Below are positions 45,395 through 58,003 of a DNA stretch of 64,000 nucleotides, piece by piece. The stretch spans positions 35,402,718-35,466,717 of the forward strand of contig OY755213.1 in the NCBI GenBank assembly GCA_963576765.1. The letters run 5' to 3'. This DNA comes from Draba incana. Taxonomy: Eukaryota > Streptophyta > Magnoliopsida > Brassicales > Brassicaceae. Below the pieces are notes generated by a model that was not told the origin of the DNA, did no database searches, and saw nothing but the letters and a program-made list of their open reading frames with translations. Numbering within the stretch: position 1 is the first letter of the stretch; each line of letters begins with the position of its first letter. The translations under genes were made by a program, and so were the position numbers.

Positions 45395-48300
45395 TTAAGA
45401 ATCAGCCATTTCGTCTTGAATCTCATTTGGAGCGATAAGTCCAGGAATAGAAAGCATTATTTGTCTCTGGATCTCCACTTGAGCAGCAGCTTCCTCAGCA
45501 AATAAATCTTTGTTATCCTGAAAATTAAAAAAGAGAGTTTTGAATGAAATGTTGTCTAATGAAGTGTTTATTTAGAAGAAACCATCAATCTTGTAGTTGA
45601 TTATTATTATTGTACCTGAGCAGAAAATTCCTTGGACTGTATTAGAAAGTCGCGTATGTTATTCTTAAATCTGAAGGGGTCCCTTCTCGACTCGCAGAGT
45701 CCATTCACAAATTGTGTCACCTGTTTTGTTGTAATTTTATTAGAGAATCAGATTGAAGAAACAAATCATCTGGTTTAGGTTAGTTATTAGTTACCTCTGA
45801 TGTAGTCATGTTTGGGAATGATGAACTTAGAAGCTTGATGGTGTATTCACGGATAAAAGCAGCATTACTTGGATACGGATGTTGTACCGTTGCAGTATCC
45901 CACAAAGGTTCAGTCAAAGAATTGCTCTCAACCTGATAAAGTTTATAATCAATCTCCCTTAAATCCACAAAAACTAAGCAAATGGTAGATTCATATATGT
46001 AATAAAATGTATATTTACCAGTGAAAATAGATGTTGTAGCACAAACACATGCGACTTGAAGCCAGGCTTATGGAAGGTATCGGTCAAGACGGCAAATATT
46101 TCTTGCTCGATTTGCAAGAAGTATGTACGGTAAAATTGGTTACAGAAGTCAGATTTCTGTAAGATAAGAGAGGAAAAACATGTTAGATAAATCAGGCACA
46201 TTATGCTTACAACTAAAGGTAACGAACGAGAGGGAAATTCCAAAAACCTGAAACTTTTTCAGCATCTCGAGCAAGAGGATAAGTCCAGTTTCAGCAATAT
46301 TTCTTTCGGTATGCCTAAATGCCCATATAACTGAATCCATCACTAGCTTCAGTTGCTGTATGATCACTAGAAAACGATCAATACAGAAAACGATAATAGC
46401 TTTTTAAGATCATGCAAAGAAAACTAAACGCAAGACCATAATCACCAACCTCACTTGACAACTGTGTCAAGGCACGGAAACAATACGTAGCAATAGCCCG
46501 AAGTAACGAGAAGAACTTGAGGCGGTGCTCTGGATAATCTTCAAAATTCTTAGTAATCATCTACATAAAAAAAGATGAAAAAATGAATTGACCTTCACTT
46601 CCATGTATGCATAAATACCGAATGTGAATCAAGATAACCATGTGGGAAGTATTTTCCATGAACAACAGAATATGTTACCTCCAAAGTGCACTGGAAAACA
46701 GCTTCAAAAATGTGAGGCACCTCATCTTGCATTGAGGCCTTGTACCTACACAAACACATCAACAAGCTGCTGGCTTAGAAGGTAGTAGATTTCCATGTTA
46801 CATCTTGCGGTAAGACTTATTTTGAGATTTTACACTACCGACACATTTATGCATCAACCAGTTCAAATCATTCATGATGAATACTAAAAATATCCTCAAA
46901 AATTTCAGAGCGTAAACAGACAAGAGACATACTTGTTTATTATCGTCGCAAAGAGTGATAGAACTTCTGATTCCCTTGCATCAGGAACATTTCTTGCATA
47001 GTCACCAAGTACAGGATCCATCATTGGTGGAACAAATTGTTTTCCAATGTGTGACTGGTAGTCAGCTTTGTCTAAAAACGTTTCTATCAGCTTCAAGATT
47101 TCCCTCTTAACAGACCTGTTCCGTGAAACAAAAAGATGTATTATTATTCTTATTCAAGGTTGTAATAGAATCAAAATCTGTGATTTTCTTTTGTATAGAA
47201 AGCCGTCCTACCTTAGAAGTTTAACAACAGATGTTCTCGAAGCATAAGGACCACCATCAGCAATGTTGCTTGACACGAGTTCACTATACATTCTGGTGCA
47301 TAAGAGGAATAAAATGATCAGTTGTTACCAAGTTATGTCAAAATAAACAGAGAGAGTGCCTCATAACTCTTAAGTCTTAACTGAAATATAACTATTGTAT
47401 GAAGAATGTACCTGTAAACATTCAGCATATCCAAGAAGATCAACGAAATTTGAGATAAGAAGTGTGTTCCTAATGAAGTTGCAACGCTCGTATTTGTCTG
47501 CAAACAAATTTAAGTTACACAATGCAGTCAAAACAACCATAGGGAATAGTATTAAATTACAACAGACTAAGCTCTAGAAGATCGATAAGAAAATATACGG
47601 AAGTAAGATGTCAGACCTGAAGGATATTTAGCACCGTACGTATCACATTTGGGTCCTTGAGTATATCTGCACTCTGACGTGCTTGTCCTATGATTTCTGC
47701 CCATTTCTACAATGTAGGAAAAAAGAAAACTTTAGCCAAGCTATGGCAAACACAATCTGAGCAATACCCTTTTACTTAACATACCTCATTCGGGAGAGCC
47801 ATCAACCTCTGGAGGTATTCACCCCTCTTCTGAGGATCTGATTCTGCTTGGATCATACTACCAACCTGGAAATTAGAGATACAGAAACAGTGAGATCAAG
47901 ACAAGAAATAGCTTCTTATCTTTTCATAAAAGAGACACAACTGAAAATACATACAGATTCATAAAATGTGTGAATCTGATGAGGCTCAAGATCTCTAACA
48001 GTTGTAGCAAGGCCAGATAAAAGCTCAGATACAAATGGCTCACTTTCTCCAACCTGGAAAGCACATAAGACCTCAATTTAGATGGTAAAGGAATAATTAG
48101 AAGGTGTTTTAAACAGACCAGCACATACCTGAACAACAACGAATTTGCGCTTGCATTTCTGAACAATTTTTAAGAATGTATCACAAGCCATGTCCTGAAA
48201 GAAAGACGTAAGATATTTGCTTGAGCATTAGATAACTCAGACCACATGGATTGCAACAAAGTAATCCAAAACTTTTTATGAATGTTCAGATGTAATATAT

Positions 48301-51300
48301 GATGGTACAATCGGTTAAAACCAAGAAACTGTAATTCCTGAAGGAATTCTATAAGTCTAACTTGAATATGAGAAGAATTACCTGAACACCAGGATGCGTC
48401 TCATGCATGAATTCAAACAACTTATGAATAACTGTCTTCAGAAACTTCCAATGGGCCCTTAAGAATCTTGAATATTGTCCAACTACATACCTGAAGCGAA
48501 AAGAACACAATGGTCAAATAATTAAACGAATCATGCATGAAAAAAAGCCAAGTTTTCGGGTAAAATAGTGCTAGCAAGAAATAAGTGTTCCACTTCTACT
48601 GAAAATCTCAAGCTACATTAGCACCAACTATCCAAGCCCATAATAATAACAAGATGTATCAGTTTCAATATTACGATCTATGGCGTAGAAATAAACTCAC
48701 ATGATGTTGCTTGCAATAACAGCTTTATTGTCTTTTCCCTTGACAACTTCACATAAACTTAACAAATCACGTATAACCATCACCAGAAATCTGTTTTCCT
48801 GCAAAAAATCATGGAGTTCAGATGTATCACTTACGGAAATAAAATTCGCAAAACAATGGCATAATCTGACCATAAATCAAGTGGAGATCTTACCTGTTCT
48901 ACTCCCATGGAACCAGAAATAGACCCAATAGCCCAGCATAAAGTATTCAGATTGTTCCAACCCCATTCCTCCCCACTTAACTGTTTGCTTAGCTTACTCA
49001 GCATCTATGAAAGAACAAGAAAAAGGTGACATCAAGATCAGCCAAGACTATAACCTTACAAGATACGGCTATAACCTTGTAGAAATTAGGGATACTCTAT
49101 TGATCCTCTCCTCAAAACAATGGAATACCTTTCTAAGGAACCACAATTCAACATAATTTACCGAATACTAATACTCAATATATTACACAGCATATACAAC
49201 CATTAGTACGCATATACTATCATAAAGACATAAAAGTAAATTTTGGAAACTGAATCATTATACAGAAATAAGAATAATCTGGCATCCCTTCTAATACGTA
49301 CCTGCCGTTCGGTATCATCATGATCAAGGTTTGAGAGGTAGATTAATGTCTCCCGCATGATCTGCAATGATGTAAATATGAAAGGTTATACCATATTAAT
49401 GAAGCCCAAAACTAGGATCTATATAGATAGAACTTCCTTCTGACTATATTCTACTGTACAATTGGTACCTTATACTGGAGAAGAACATCGTTATCCTTCA
49501 TTGTCTCACGGACAATGTTCCCATTTTCGTCCTCAACAATTAGCACTTCTTCAGGCTTAGCCATGCGACTAACCATGAGCCCCCTCAATTTTGACATTGG
49601 ACCAGAATAAAGTTTTTGCCGCTCGGTGGGTTCAGATTTGACACCATCAACCGTACGAGGAAGGATATTCATTTGACACTAGGCAAATAAGGCCCCAGGT
49701 AAGTAGCCACACAAAGCATGTTTAACAAGCACAATATGCAGTCCTAATTTCCATCTTGTAAAAGAACATAAAGAAGTCTTACTTTCAATCCAAACAGACT
49801 TGGAGTTAGTGATGGGTGACCAACTTGATGACCCAACCCAAACAACTCCGAAACTAATGAAATCCAGTAGTCCAAACAAACCTGTTCATTCGTAACCACG
49901 CAAAAGATATCAATATCCAAATAACATGAGCCCATTACTATTATCAATAAAGAAAAACATAATTGAAACCTAAAAATGCATAGTATAACTATGGTAATGC
50001 CCATACCTTAAATACTTCAGTGTCATCAACATATGATATGCTAATGAGATATTCCAGACCCGCAAGTAATATGGAAATATTTTCGGGAGCAGATTCAAGG
50101 ATGTGTATGTGTATCTGCAAACGAAGAACATAGAGCACATTACTATGATTGAATGCATAATGTGTATGAAAGAAAAAAGACTAGATAAGATAAATGCAAA
50201 CCATCATCCCTCGGTTACTTATCTAAAGCCTAAACTCCTGGAAAAAACCACACATAGCATACTTATGCGACAAAATGAGAGAATTACCTTGAAAAACGAA
50301 GTGAAAAAAAGTGCCAAGTTCTGGATAAAAGCCTAGAGATAAAGAAGATATACAGTTATTATCTCGAAAGGTTACAAGAAAAATGGGATTTCGGTAACGT
50401 AATTGCACATAAAAGACTTACCTGTTCTTCACTACTTCCATTTGAATATGCCTCCGGGATATTTAAATTTAAAGGAACAATTGCCTACAGACATGAAAAC
50501 AATTATGGGCATCAATCAAGAAGCCAAAGTAACATGAAAGTCTAACTGTTAGACTAAAGAACCAATAAACCAGATAACTAAAAAACAAAGATAACCAGCA
50601 CTACCTGCAACTGATTCATGAAAATGTTGTACATTTTGACATACTGCAAGTTGTAGTTGTCACCAAAATTAAGAGCTGCAACCTGCAAGGAAAAAACAAG
50701 TAATTAGAATCAGTATTAGATAATGACAATAAAATAGTGATAACAAGAAAATCTGAAATATAAACCAGCATACCTCTGAAAGGCATTGAAGAGCAAGATT
50801 CCTATATGCTGGCAGTGGGAAGAATTTAAGGAGAGTCTCCAGCTAAAAAAAACAGATCAATAATGAGGATATTGTGATTATGAAACTTGTTAACCTATCT
50901 TATTCCATTATCTCAAATATACTACCAGGGGAGACTCAAAAATATAGCCTAACGGAATCCAAGAAAGATAGGCATGCAATGCAGAGAGTGTTGCACGTAT
51001 AAGCTCTTGTCTTTGGGAAGCCGAGAGAACATATAGGCATAATTCATGAATAAGTTGAAACTCGCTGCACATCAGAAGCAGATCAAATGAGTTAAGGCAA
51101 GATATTTGAACAAAGTTCGTTCTTGGTTATGCTTAATTCTAAAACGTAAACTTCCTGAAAAGTCTAACTTGCCTGTTTAAAGACTCTTTCAGCTCTTTAA
51201 TCTTTTGCTTAGTCATCTCTCCTTTTGAGAAATCAAAAACCTCTTCACTTAGGAGCTAAAGAAAAAGAAGAATTGTTAATAAAGTTCATCATGAACTAGC

Positions 51301-52443
51301 AAAGGCACTTAGACCGTACTTACTTTCAATATAGCCATGCAATTCTCACAGATAGTTTCACTTGTTTTAGCAGCATTCACTAGATCCGGAATAAAGCTTC
51401 TCCACTTTCCAGGCCACTCTTGTTTCACAATCTGTACATGCATCACAATTTATGTTATTCCCAAAGACTGAACAAACATTTTTTAAACAAAATATTGAGG
51501 AGTAAGCATATATTTCTATCAGTAACAGGAAATCCTGAAGATACCTGAACCAGGGTGACATTTAACTTGTTGACATAAAGCCTTTCCGCTCTGAAAGATG
51601 CTTCATCCCTTGAGAGCTACACGGTAATTTCATTATCAAAACAATTCAGTTAACCTATCATCATAATCCTTACCAAAAAACCAACCTAATGCCTGTCAAA
51701 TATATATACCTGCACAATGACTTCAGATATGTAGTTTTTCATTCCATCGCGTTGTTCAACGGGCAATGCATTCCACCTATACTTTATTACACCTTCTAGC
51801 ACCTGAAACGTGAATCCATAAGAATTTTTCCATAGCAAGCGCCACAAAACATATATTGTAGTTTAATACAACATAAGTGAACTCTGAAACATACCTGAAG
51901 GGCAAAATATTTGGTATGCATACTCCTGGTGGTCTGTAGAATGTGAATCACTTGAAGCCAAGTATCAGGATTAGCTTTCAAATCCCGCAAGATATTATCC
52001 GCCGCAGCTCTCTGAAAGATTATTATCTCATTGAATACACAGATGCAAAAACTTGGTTGCTAAACTAAAGCAATGAATACATAGTAACCCACTACACCAA
52101 CAACACCAAGAACAATCACAAACAATCTGTAACCCAGCAAAATCAAAAATTAACCAGAACTCATCAAATTAATTCGCGACCTTTCAAGCAATAATCAAAA
52201 GACTAATTCGAATCAAAAATACTTAACCCTAGTTCAAAACGCAAACGCCCAAATCGAGAAACGCGCATTAACAAGACAGCGTAATGATGGATTTTACTCG
52301 TTTATAGTTCAAATTCTTGAAGAAGCCATGAACAATCGACTTACTTCTTCCTTAGATCCAGTAGCGTAAAACGCCTCAACAGTAGCATCGAGTAAACCGA
52401 CGTCAATCGGCTGACTCAAGTCTCTTAACTTCTCAGCAGACAT
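45395..52443 (-). CDS. XPO1B: Exportin 1 (CRM1/XPO1B)
   Basis: Karyopherin that carries leucine-rich-NES cargo and RanGTP out of the nucleus. About 30 short exons with GT-AG borders run from the start MSAEKLRDLSQPIDVGLLDA (52443) to the end EIQDEMADS. I read coding blocks throughout: the Ran-binding N-terminal repeats (LQVIHILQTTRSMHTKYFAL), HEAT repeats, the acidic HEAT9 loop (EVLIVEDENGNIVRE), and the cargo groove with RDLLSLCEVVKGKDNKAVIA, whose Cys is the leptomycin-reactive residue of CRM1. The far C-terminal blocks (WDTATVQHPYPSNAAFIREY) are also present. No stop or frameshift was seen, but not every junction was checked. A LINE ends about 250 bp upstream of the start codon. Matches At3g03110 (from memory). 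Confidence 0.92.
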
Positions 52444-52793
52444 GGCGGATACGATTTCGCAAATTCTAGAAGAATCCGAAGAAGAGATTCGAAGACGAGA
52501 GTGAATCAATGGAGGAAAACCCTAAAGAGATTGGGAAAATTGAATTTGCAGAGAAAGAGGGAGAGGAAGGAGAAGGAGAGGCAGTTTAAATATTGGGAGG
52601 TTTTTGAAAGCCAGCTTTAGATTGACGCAGGGAAAGGAATGACTTACAATTTTGTTTTCTTCTGAAATTAACTTATTTCTTATATTTATCTCGTTTTTTT
52701 TTTTGTCTGCAACATAATATTTCATTGATTTAGCCAAGTTTTACACATTACATCAGATGTTCAACACAAAGAGTGAACATTAACCTCATATGA

Positions 52794-55700
52794 TCAAGAC
52801 CAAGAGACAACATAAGATTGAAAACTGGACCTAGCTTGCTTGGCTAATGCATCAGCCTCCCCATTCTTCTCTCTTTTTACGTATCTGAATGTGTACCCCC
52901 TGTGGGGACTTGCCATTAGCTTAATGTCCTGAATGTAGCTTCGAAGCCAATTGTTTGAATCATCTTGTACTTTCTGCCCTGATGAATTACTCTTAAGTTT
53001 TCGATATAATTCTTGAGCATCACCATAGAAAATAACCTCTTTGTATCCCCATCTGGTTATTTGACTTACCGCTTCTCGTAGAGCAAAAGCTTCTGCTTCC
53101 ATAGATGACTGTATTGGATCCAGAGATGAACTTCCTTTCATTATGATCCTACCTTGTTTGTCCTTTAAAATCCATCCAAATCCCGCTCTTTCCTCTGAAG
53201 AAATCCATGAAGCATCTACAAAACAAGAGTACACATCAGTATTATTTCCCATTTGACTCCCTGCTACAGCTCTTAACTGTCTAAAATTATCCTCTCCAGC
53301 CTTGTCACTTGTTTCCTTATCTGCTTCCTTCTCTGCATCCATCTCAGTGAGGTTATTTGAATTATACCACAGCTGATGGTCCATAAGTGACTTACTAATA
53401 ACCTCAGGAATGGACCATTTTCTATTGCGAAAGATGAGATCATTTCTTGTTTTCCAAATTCTCCACCCCAAATAAGCAAATAGCAAGGAATCAGAATGGT
53501 GTCTACCATCAGCCACAAGCATATCCAAGTTTTGCACTAAACTATTTTGATCAAGTTGTCTCTTAAGGTCTTCCCTAACCGGTGCTAGATCCCATACTTC
53601 CTTTGAGAATCTACACTTAAATAGTAAATGATTGATACTTTCTTCATGCTCATTACAGAACACACAATTTGTATCAATCCTTAATTTCCTTTTAGCAAGA
53701 TTCTCCGTAACCGGCAAAGCATTATGCAACACTTTCCACCAAAAATGTTTAATCTTTGGTGGAATATTTAAAGCCCACAGATTCTGGAAAGTTTTTGATC
53801 TTAAAACTTGATAAGAGTTGTGAGCTAAATGGTATCCAGATCTTACCATATAATCCCCAGACTTAGTAAATAGCCAACTAACTGAATCTACTACATTCAT
53901 CACACTTGGCCTAATATTAAGAATTTCATTCCAATCTTCCGGAACTATGATTGAGTGAATCTTATCCAAGTCCCAATGAGTTGTACCATGTATGAACAGC
54001 TTATCTATTGTGATTTCCTCACTAATGGTACTTACTCCTTCCTTTAACCTAGCACATCTTGGAGGATTAGTAGGTAACCATCTATCTTTAAAAACTCTAA
54101 TCCTTTTCCCATTCCCTACTATCCATTTCACTCCCTGACTAAGAAGAATATTACCTTGATATATACTTTTCCAGGCATGACTTGGTCTATGACCCTTCTT
54201 TGCTTCCAAGAGTGTTGTTTTAGGAAAGTACTTCTCCTTGAACACTCTTGCCATCAGAGAGTGTGGATTCCTCAGAATTCTCCAACTTTGCTTGGCTAAG
54301 AGGGCTGTATTGAAGTCTTTTATATCTCTAATGCCCATACCTCCTTCTTGCTTCGACTTAGTTATTTTGTCCCATGCAATCCACATAATCCTGCACCTGT
54401 CCTTCTCTGCACACCACCAGAATTGTCGAATTGCACTTGTTATTTCCCTAATCAATTTTTGAGGCAATAAGAAACAGGACATGCAGTAAGTAGGTAACGC
54501 TGTTGCAACCGCTTTTATGAGTACTTCCTTGCCAGCAGGTGATAAAAACTTAGTATACCAACTATCCAATTTCATCATTACTCTTTGCTTAATAAATGAA
54601 AACGTATCATATTTACTTCTTCCTACTACTTCAGGCAGACCTAAATACCTTCCAAATCCACCAACTTTAACCACCCCAGTAAGCTGCCCTAAAGTAGTTT
54701 TCAGATGGTCTGAAACTCCCTTTCCAAAAGTAACAGCAGATTTATGAAAGTTTACTCTCTGCTCTGAAGCTTTACCATAAAGCTCTAAAATATCCAACAA
54801 TACTCTACATTCAGCTTCCTTTGCCTTACAGAACACTAGGGAGTCATCAGCAAAGAGTAAATGAGAAATTTGAGGTCCTGTCCTACTTGCCCTAAAGCCC
54901 CTTAACTTATTTTCTTGAATGCTTTTATGAATCAAAGAAGAGAAACCTTCAGTGCATATCAGATATAAATAAGGGGAAATCGGGTCACCTTGTCTAATTC
55001 CTCTTGTTGGCTTGATTTTTCCTTCTGGTGATCCATTTATCAGTACTGAATAAGTCACTGAAGTGATACAACTCATAATCCATTTGCACCATCTTTCTGC
55101 AAAACCCAGTTTCCTCATCATTGCTAAGACAAAAGACCATTCCACTTTATCAAAAGCTTTTGCAATATCTAACTTTAATGCCATGTAAGGATCTTTAATC
55201 TTTTTTGTGTGCAGAGAATGTAAAAGCTCATGTGCAATCAAAACATTATCTGTAATGAGCCTACCAGGTATAAAAGCTGATTGGTTTTCAGAGATGATAT
55301 CATTTAACCAGGGCTTCAATCTCTCAGCTAAAATCTTAGAGATAATTTTATAGGCAACATTACAGAGACTTATGGGTCTATAATCCTTAACTTCCAATGG
55401 GGATTCTACCTTAGGGATGAGACATATGTGCGTTTGATTTATGCCAGGATGCATAGAACCTGTGTTGAAAAAATGAAGGACAAAGCTGATTAAACCTGAT
55501 TTAAGCGTTTGCCAATGATGCTTAAAAAATCCTGCAGTAAGTCCATCTGGCCCTGGCGCCTTGTCTTCATTCATCAACTTAATTGCTCTGTATATCTCCT
55601 CCTCAGTGACTGGACTTGTTAAATCAGCATTCATCTCTTGAGTCACTCTTGGTGGAACTGCTTCTATAACTTGATCAATAGAATCTCCCCCTTCAGATGC

Positions 55701-56906
55701 ATAAATATCATTAAAATAGGAAAGAATTATCTGCTTAACCTCTTTTTCATCAGTGCAAATTTTACCATTACCATCAGTGATTGAAGTTATTCTATTATAC
55801 ACCCTTCTTTGCTTTGTCTTCTCATGAAAGTATCTGGTGTTTTTATCTCCTGCTTTCAACCACTGGATTCTGCTTTTAATTCTCCAGAACTCCTCCTCTA
55901 ACCTATATTGACAGTTCAGTTCAACTTTCAAAGTTTGAATGAAATTAAAATCAAGAGGTTGAGTACTATACGCTTGATGAAGCTGATCTTTTAGCTCTTG
56001 GATCTTCTTGAAAGAATTCTTAGAAGCTTCTGCTTTCCAACCAGCCATCTTGTGTCTACAATTCTTCAGAGCAATATGAAATCTTTCAGGAGGAAGAACT
56101 TTACAACTCTCCTGCCAAGTCTTAGCAACCAACTCCTTAAGTTCCTTGTCTGCTCTCCATCTGCTATCATACCGAAATAACTTAACTCCTTTCCATTTCT
56201 TTTTGTCCGTATGGAGCAGAAGTGGCTTATGATCTGAGACACTCCAATTCAATGCTTCCACATATGATCTTGGATACAAATTTGTCCAGTCTGGATTGGC
56301 CAACACTCTATCATTCTTCGCTCTTATCGTGTACTTACAACGATTTCCTGCCCAAGTGAATGGTCCTCCAATCATTTTAACCTCTTGCAGACCTGAAACA
56401 CTTATCATTTTCCTGAAAAGAGCAAAAGAAGCTTCTGATCTGAATATTCCTCCCTGCTTCTCTTCATTACTCTTTATATCATTTAAGTCTCCCATAACTA
56501 ATCTTGGCTTTCCTTTGTACTTTCCTGATTCTACCATCTCTATCAGCCTTTTCCATTGCAAGCTTCTTAAGTGTCTCATTGGGTTGCCATAAACATATGA
56601 AAGCCAAAATGCATCCTTACCATCTGATATATACACATCCGTATAATAAACACTTGGCAAACCTACTATATCACAAGAGATGTGATCATCCCAAAATATT
56701 CCTAAACCGCCACTATGTCCTTGAGCTGGCATAACAAAACTATGAACATATCCTAAACTCTTCCCTACTCCTTTAACATAATCTACATTATTCATAGTTT
56801 CAGTGAGGAACATGATATTAGGTTTGTGCTCTTTCCTAATATCTTCCAACACATGAACTGTCAGAGTGTTCCCCATCCCCTGACAGTTCCAATGCATTAT
56901 TTTCAT
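52794..56906 (-). CDS. LINE ORF2: endonuclease, reverse transcriptase, RNase H
   Basis: A 1370-residue polyprotein. Residues 1-230 are an APE-type endonuclease with HWNCQG, the Glu of FLTETM, MGDLND and SDHKP, all catalytic positions present. Reverse transcriptase follows: SLCNVAYKIISKILAERL, SAFIPGRLITDN, KLDIAKAFDKVEW, TRGIRQGDPISPYL and the active site LLFADDSLVF near residue 685. A zf-RVT region lies around 1035-1105 (FWWKVLHNALPVTENL, then a Cys/His cluster). The C-terminal RNase H (about 1225-1370) keeps its four acids in CFVDASW, SMEAEAFAL, FYGDAQEL and GEADALAKQ. Nothing is missing for target-primed reverse transcription. The frame is unbroken over 4.1 kb. Confidence 0.94.
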   Translation of the reverse strand: MKIMHWNCQGMGNTLTVHVLEDIRKEHKPNIMFLTETMNNVDYVKGVGKSLGYVHSFVMPAQGHSGGLGIFWDDHISCDIVGLPSVYYTDVYISDGKDAFWLSYVYGNPMRHLRSLQWKRLIEMVESGKYKGKPRLVMGDLNDIKSNEEKQGGIFRSEASFALFRKMISVSGLQEVKMIGGPFTWAGNRCKYTIRAKNDRVLANPDWTNLYPRSYVEALNWSVSDHKPLLLHTDKKKWKGVKLFRYDSRWRADKELKELVAKTWQESCKVLPPERFHIALKNCRHKMAGWKAEASKNSFKKIQELKDQLHQAYSTQPLDFNFIQTLKVELNCQYRLEEEFWRIKSRIQWLKAGDKNTRYFHEKTKQRRVYNRITSITDGNGKICTDEKEVKQIILSYFNDIYASEGGDSIDQVIEAVPPRVTQEMNADLTSPVTEEEIYRAIKLMNEDKAPGPDGLTAGFFKHHWQTLKSGLISFVLHFFNTGSMHPGINQTHICLIPKVESPLEVKDYRPISLCNVAYKIISKILAERLKPWLNDIISENQSAFIPGRLITDNVLIAHELLHSLHTKKIKDPYMALKLDIAKAFDKVEWSFVLAMMRKLGFAERWCKWIMSCITSVTYSVLINGSPEGKIKPTRGIRQGDPISPYLYLICTEGFSSLIHKSIQENKLRGFRASRTGPQISHLLFADDSLVFCKAKEAECRVLLDILELYGKASEQRVNFHKSAVTFGKGVSDHLKTTLGQLTGVVKVGGFGRYLGLPEVVGRSKYDTFSFIKQRVMMKLDSWYTKFLSPAGKEVLIKAVATALPTYCMSCFLLPQKLIREITSAIRQFWWCAEKDRCRIMWIAWDKITKSKQEGGMGIRDIKDFNTALLAKQSWRILRNPHSLMARVFKEKYFPKTTLLEAKKGHRPSHAWKSIYQGNILLSQGVKWIVGNGKRIRVFKDRWLPTNPPRCARLKEGVSTISEEITIDKLFIHGTTHWDLDKIHSIIVPEDWNEILNIRPSVMNVVDSVSWLFTKSGDYMVRSGYHLAHNSYQVLRSKTFQNLWALNIPPKIKHFWWKVLHNALPVTENLAKRKLRIDTNCVFCNEHEESINHLLFKCRFSKEVWDLAPVREDLKRQLDQNSLVQNLDMLVADGRHHSDSLLFAYLGWRIWKTRNDLIFRNRKWSIPEVISKSLMDHQLWYNSNNLTEMDAEKEADKETSDKAGEDNFRQLRAVAGSQMGNNTDVYSCFVDASWISSEERAGFGWILKDKQGRIIMKGSSSLDPIQSSMEAEAFALREAVSQITRWGYKEVIFYGDAQELYRKLKSNSSGQKVQDDSNNWLRSYIQDIKLMASPHRGYTFRYVKREKNGEADALAKQARSSFQSYVVSWS

Positions 56907-58003
56907 GGCGCCTGTGGTGGTTTTGGGGTAACCACCAGACCCTCATCAGTCCATTGTCCCTCAACTCTTTGTCTACTAGTAGGACTTAAATCCTCTGAAT
57001 CATGAACTGAAGCCTTTCTCTTAGAGCTTCTTGATGAAGTAGATCCTACTTCCCTGATAACCAGAGGTAAATCGCGAGTGTCATTAGGAGAGTGTGGCAC
57101 TAGATCTTCAGTAGAAGACATAATTCGATGCAGCTCTGAAGTAGCCTCCAACTGTCTTTGCTCATCTTCAACTATCTGCTCATTATGTTCTCCCTCAACA
57201 TTAAGCATTGCCTCATCACCCGCAATTTGCATATTGTCAGTCTCTTCATTTTGATCCATTGCTTCTAACTCTTGATTTGGATGATATTGATTAACCGGCG
57301 TTGGAAACTCAACAACAGGATATAAAGGCTGAATTATAATCTCCTGACAGACTGAGATGTCATGGTTAAGAGAACCACATCTTCGACAAAATTTCTTTAG
57401 CTTCTCATAGATAAATCTAAGAAGAATTGGCTCTTCCCCATTCTGCAGGTCCAGATATCTAGTGAAAACCAGGTTCCTGTCAATATCCATAGTTATTCTA
57501 ACCCATACCTCCGCTGGATTATCATTAGTAGGTTCCTTTATGTTCACTTCCTCTGCTCTACCAAGCTCCGCTCCAATATCCATAACTGTCCTAACATTTC
57601 TATGCTCATTAGGGAGGTTTAAGATCTGAACCCAGAAAGAAATGTCCCTCATAAATCGTGGTTGATTTCTATTAATCCACCGATCAATAACTACCATCCA
57701 TTCCCGAAAAGACCATGGACCATTCTCAAGCACTGTCATCAAATGATGCTCTGAATTGAAGAAGAATTGAACATATCCATCATCATTTACCTGAGCTGTA
57801 GCTTTCCCCTCCATCTTCCACGCTGAGAGAAGGGTCCCTTTTAACCATTTCGGCCGATGATGTTGGGGGTTCAGACAACGAGCAAGAAGACTACGGGTAC
57901 TGTTTAAAGAGGTTTGTCTTTGTGTCTCAGAGGGTAATTGTATCGGGGATTGAGTAGATCCGAGACTGAGTCTTTGAAAGTTCCTCCAAATATCACGATC
58001 CAT
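56903..58003 (-). CDS. LINE ORF1 protein (DUF4283 plus zinc knuckle)
   Basis: A 366-residue protein, the presumed RNA-binding chaperone of the LINE. Residues about 40-150 carry a DUF4283-like domain (LLSAWKMEGKATAQVNDDGY, VLENGPWSFREWMVVIDRW). A CCHC knuckle, CRRCGSLNHDISVC (CX2CX4HX4C), lies near residue 205. The C-terminal third is acidic and low in order, ending with a basic Ser-rich stretch (TSSRSSKRKASVHD). It ends with TGA overlapping the ORF2 ATG in the sequence ATGA, which suggests translational coupling or reinitiation. Confidence 0.9.
   Translation of the reverse strand: MDRDIWRNFQRLSLGSTQSPIQLPSETQRQTSLNSTRSLLARCLNPQHHRPKWLKGTLLSAWKMEGKATAQVNDDGYVQFFFNSEHHLMTVLENGPWSFREWMVVIDRWINRNQPRFMRDISFWVQILNLPNEHRNVRTVMDIGAELGRAEEVNIKEPTNDNPAEVWVRITMDIDRNLVFTRYLDLQNGEEPILLRFIYEKLKKFCRRCGSLNHDISVCQEIIIQPLYPVVEFPTPVNQYHPNQELEAMDQNEETDNMQIAGDEAMLNVEGEHNEQIVEDEQRQLEATSELHRIMSSTEDLVPHSPNDTRDLPLVIREVGSTSSRSSKRKASVHDSEDLSPTSRQRVEGQWTDEGLVVTPKPPQAP

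Noticed and set aside
54238..56734. Plus-strand frames inside LINE ORF2
   Set aside because: Antisense shadows of the reverse-transcriptase and endonuclease coding sequence.
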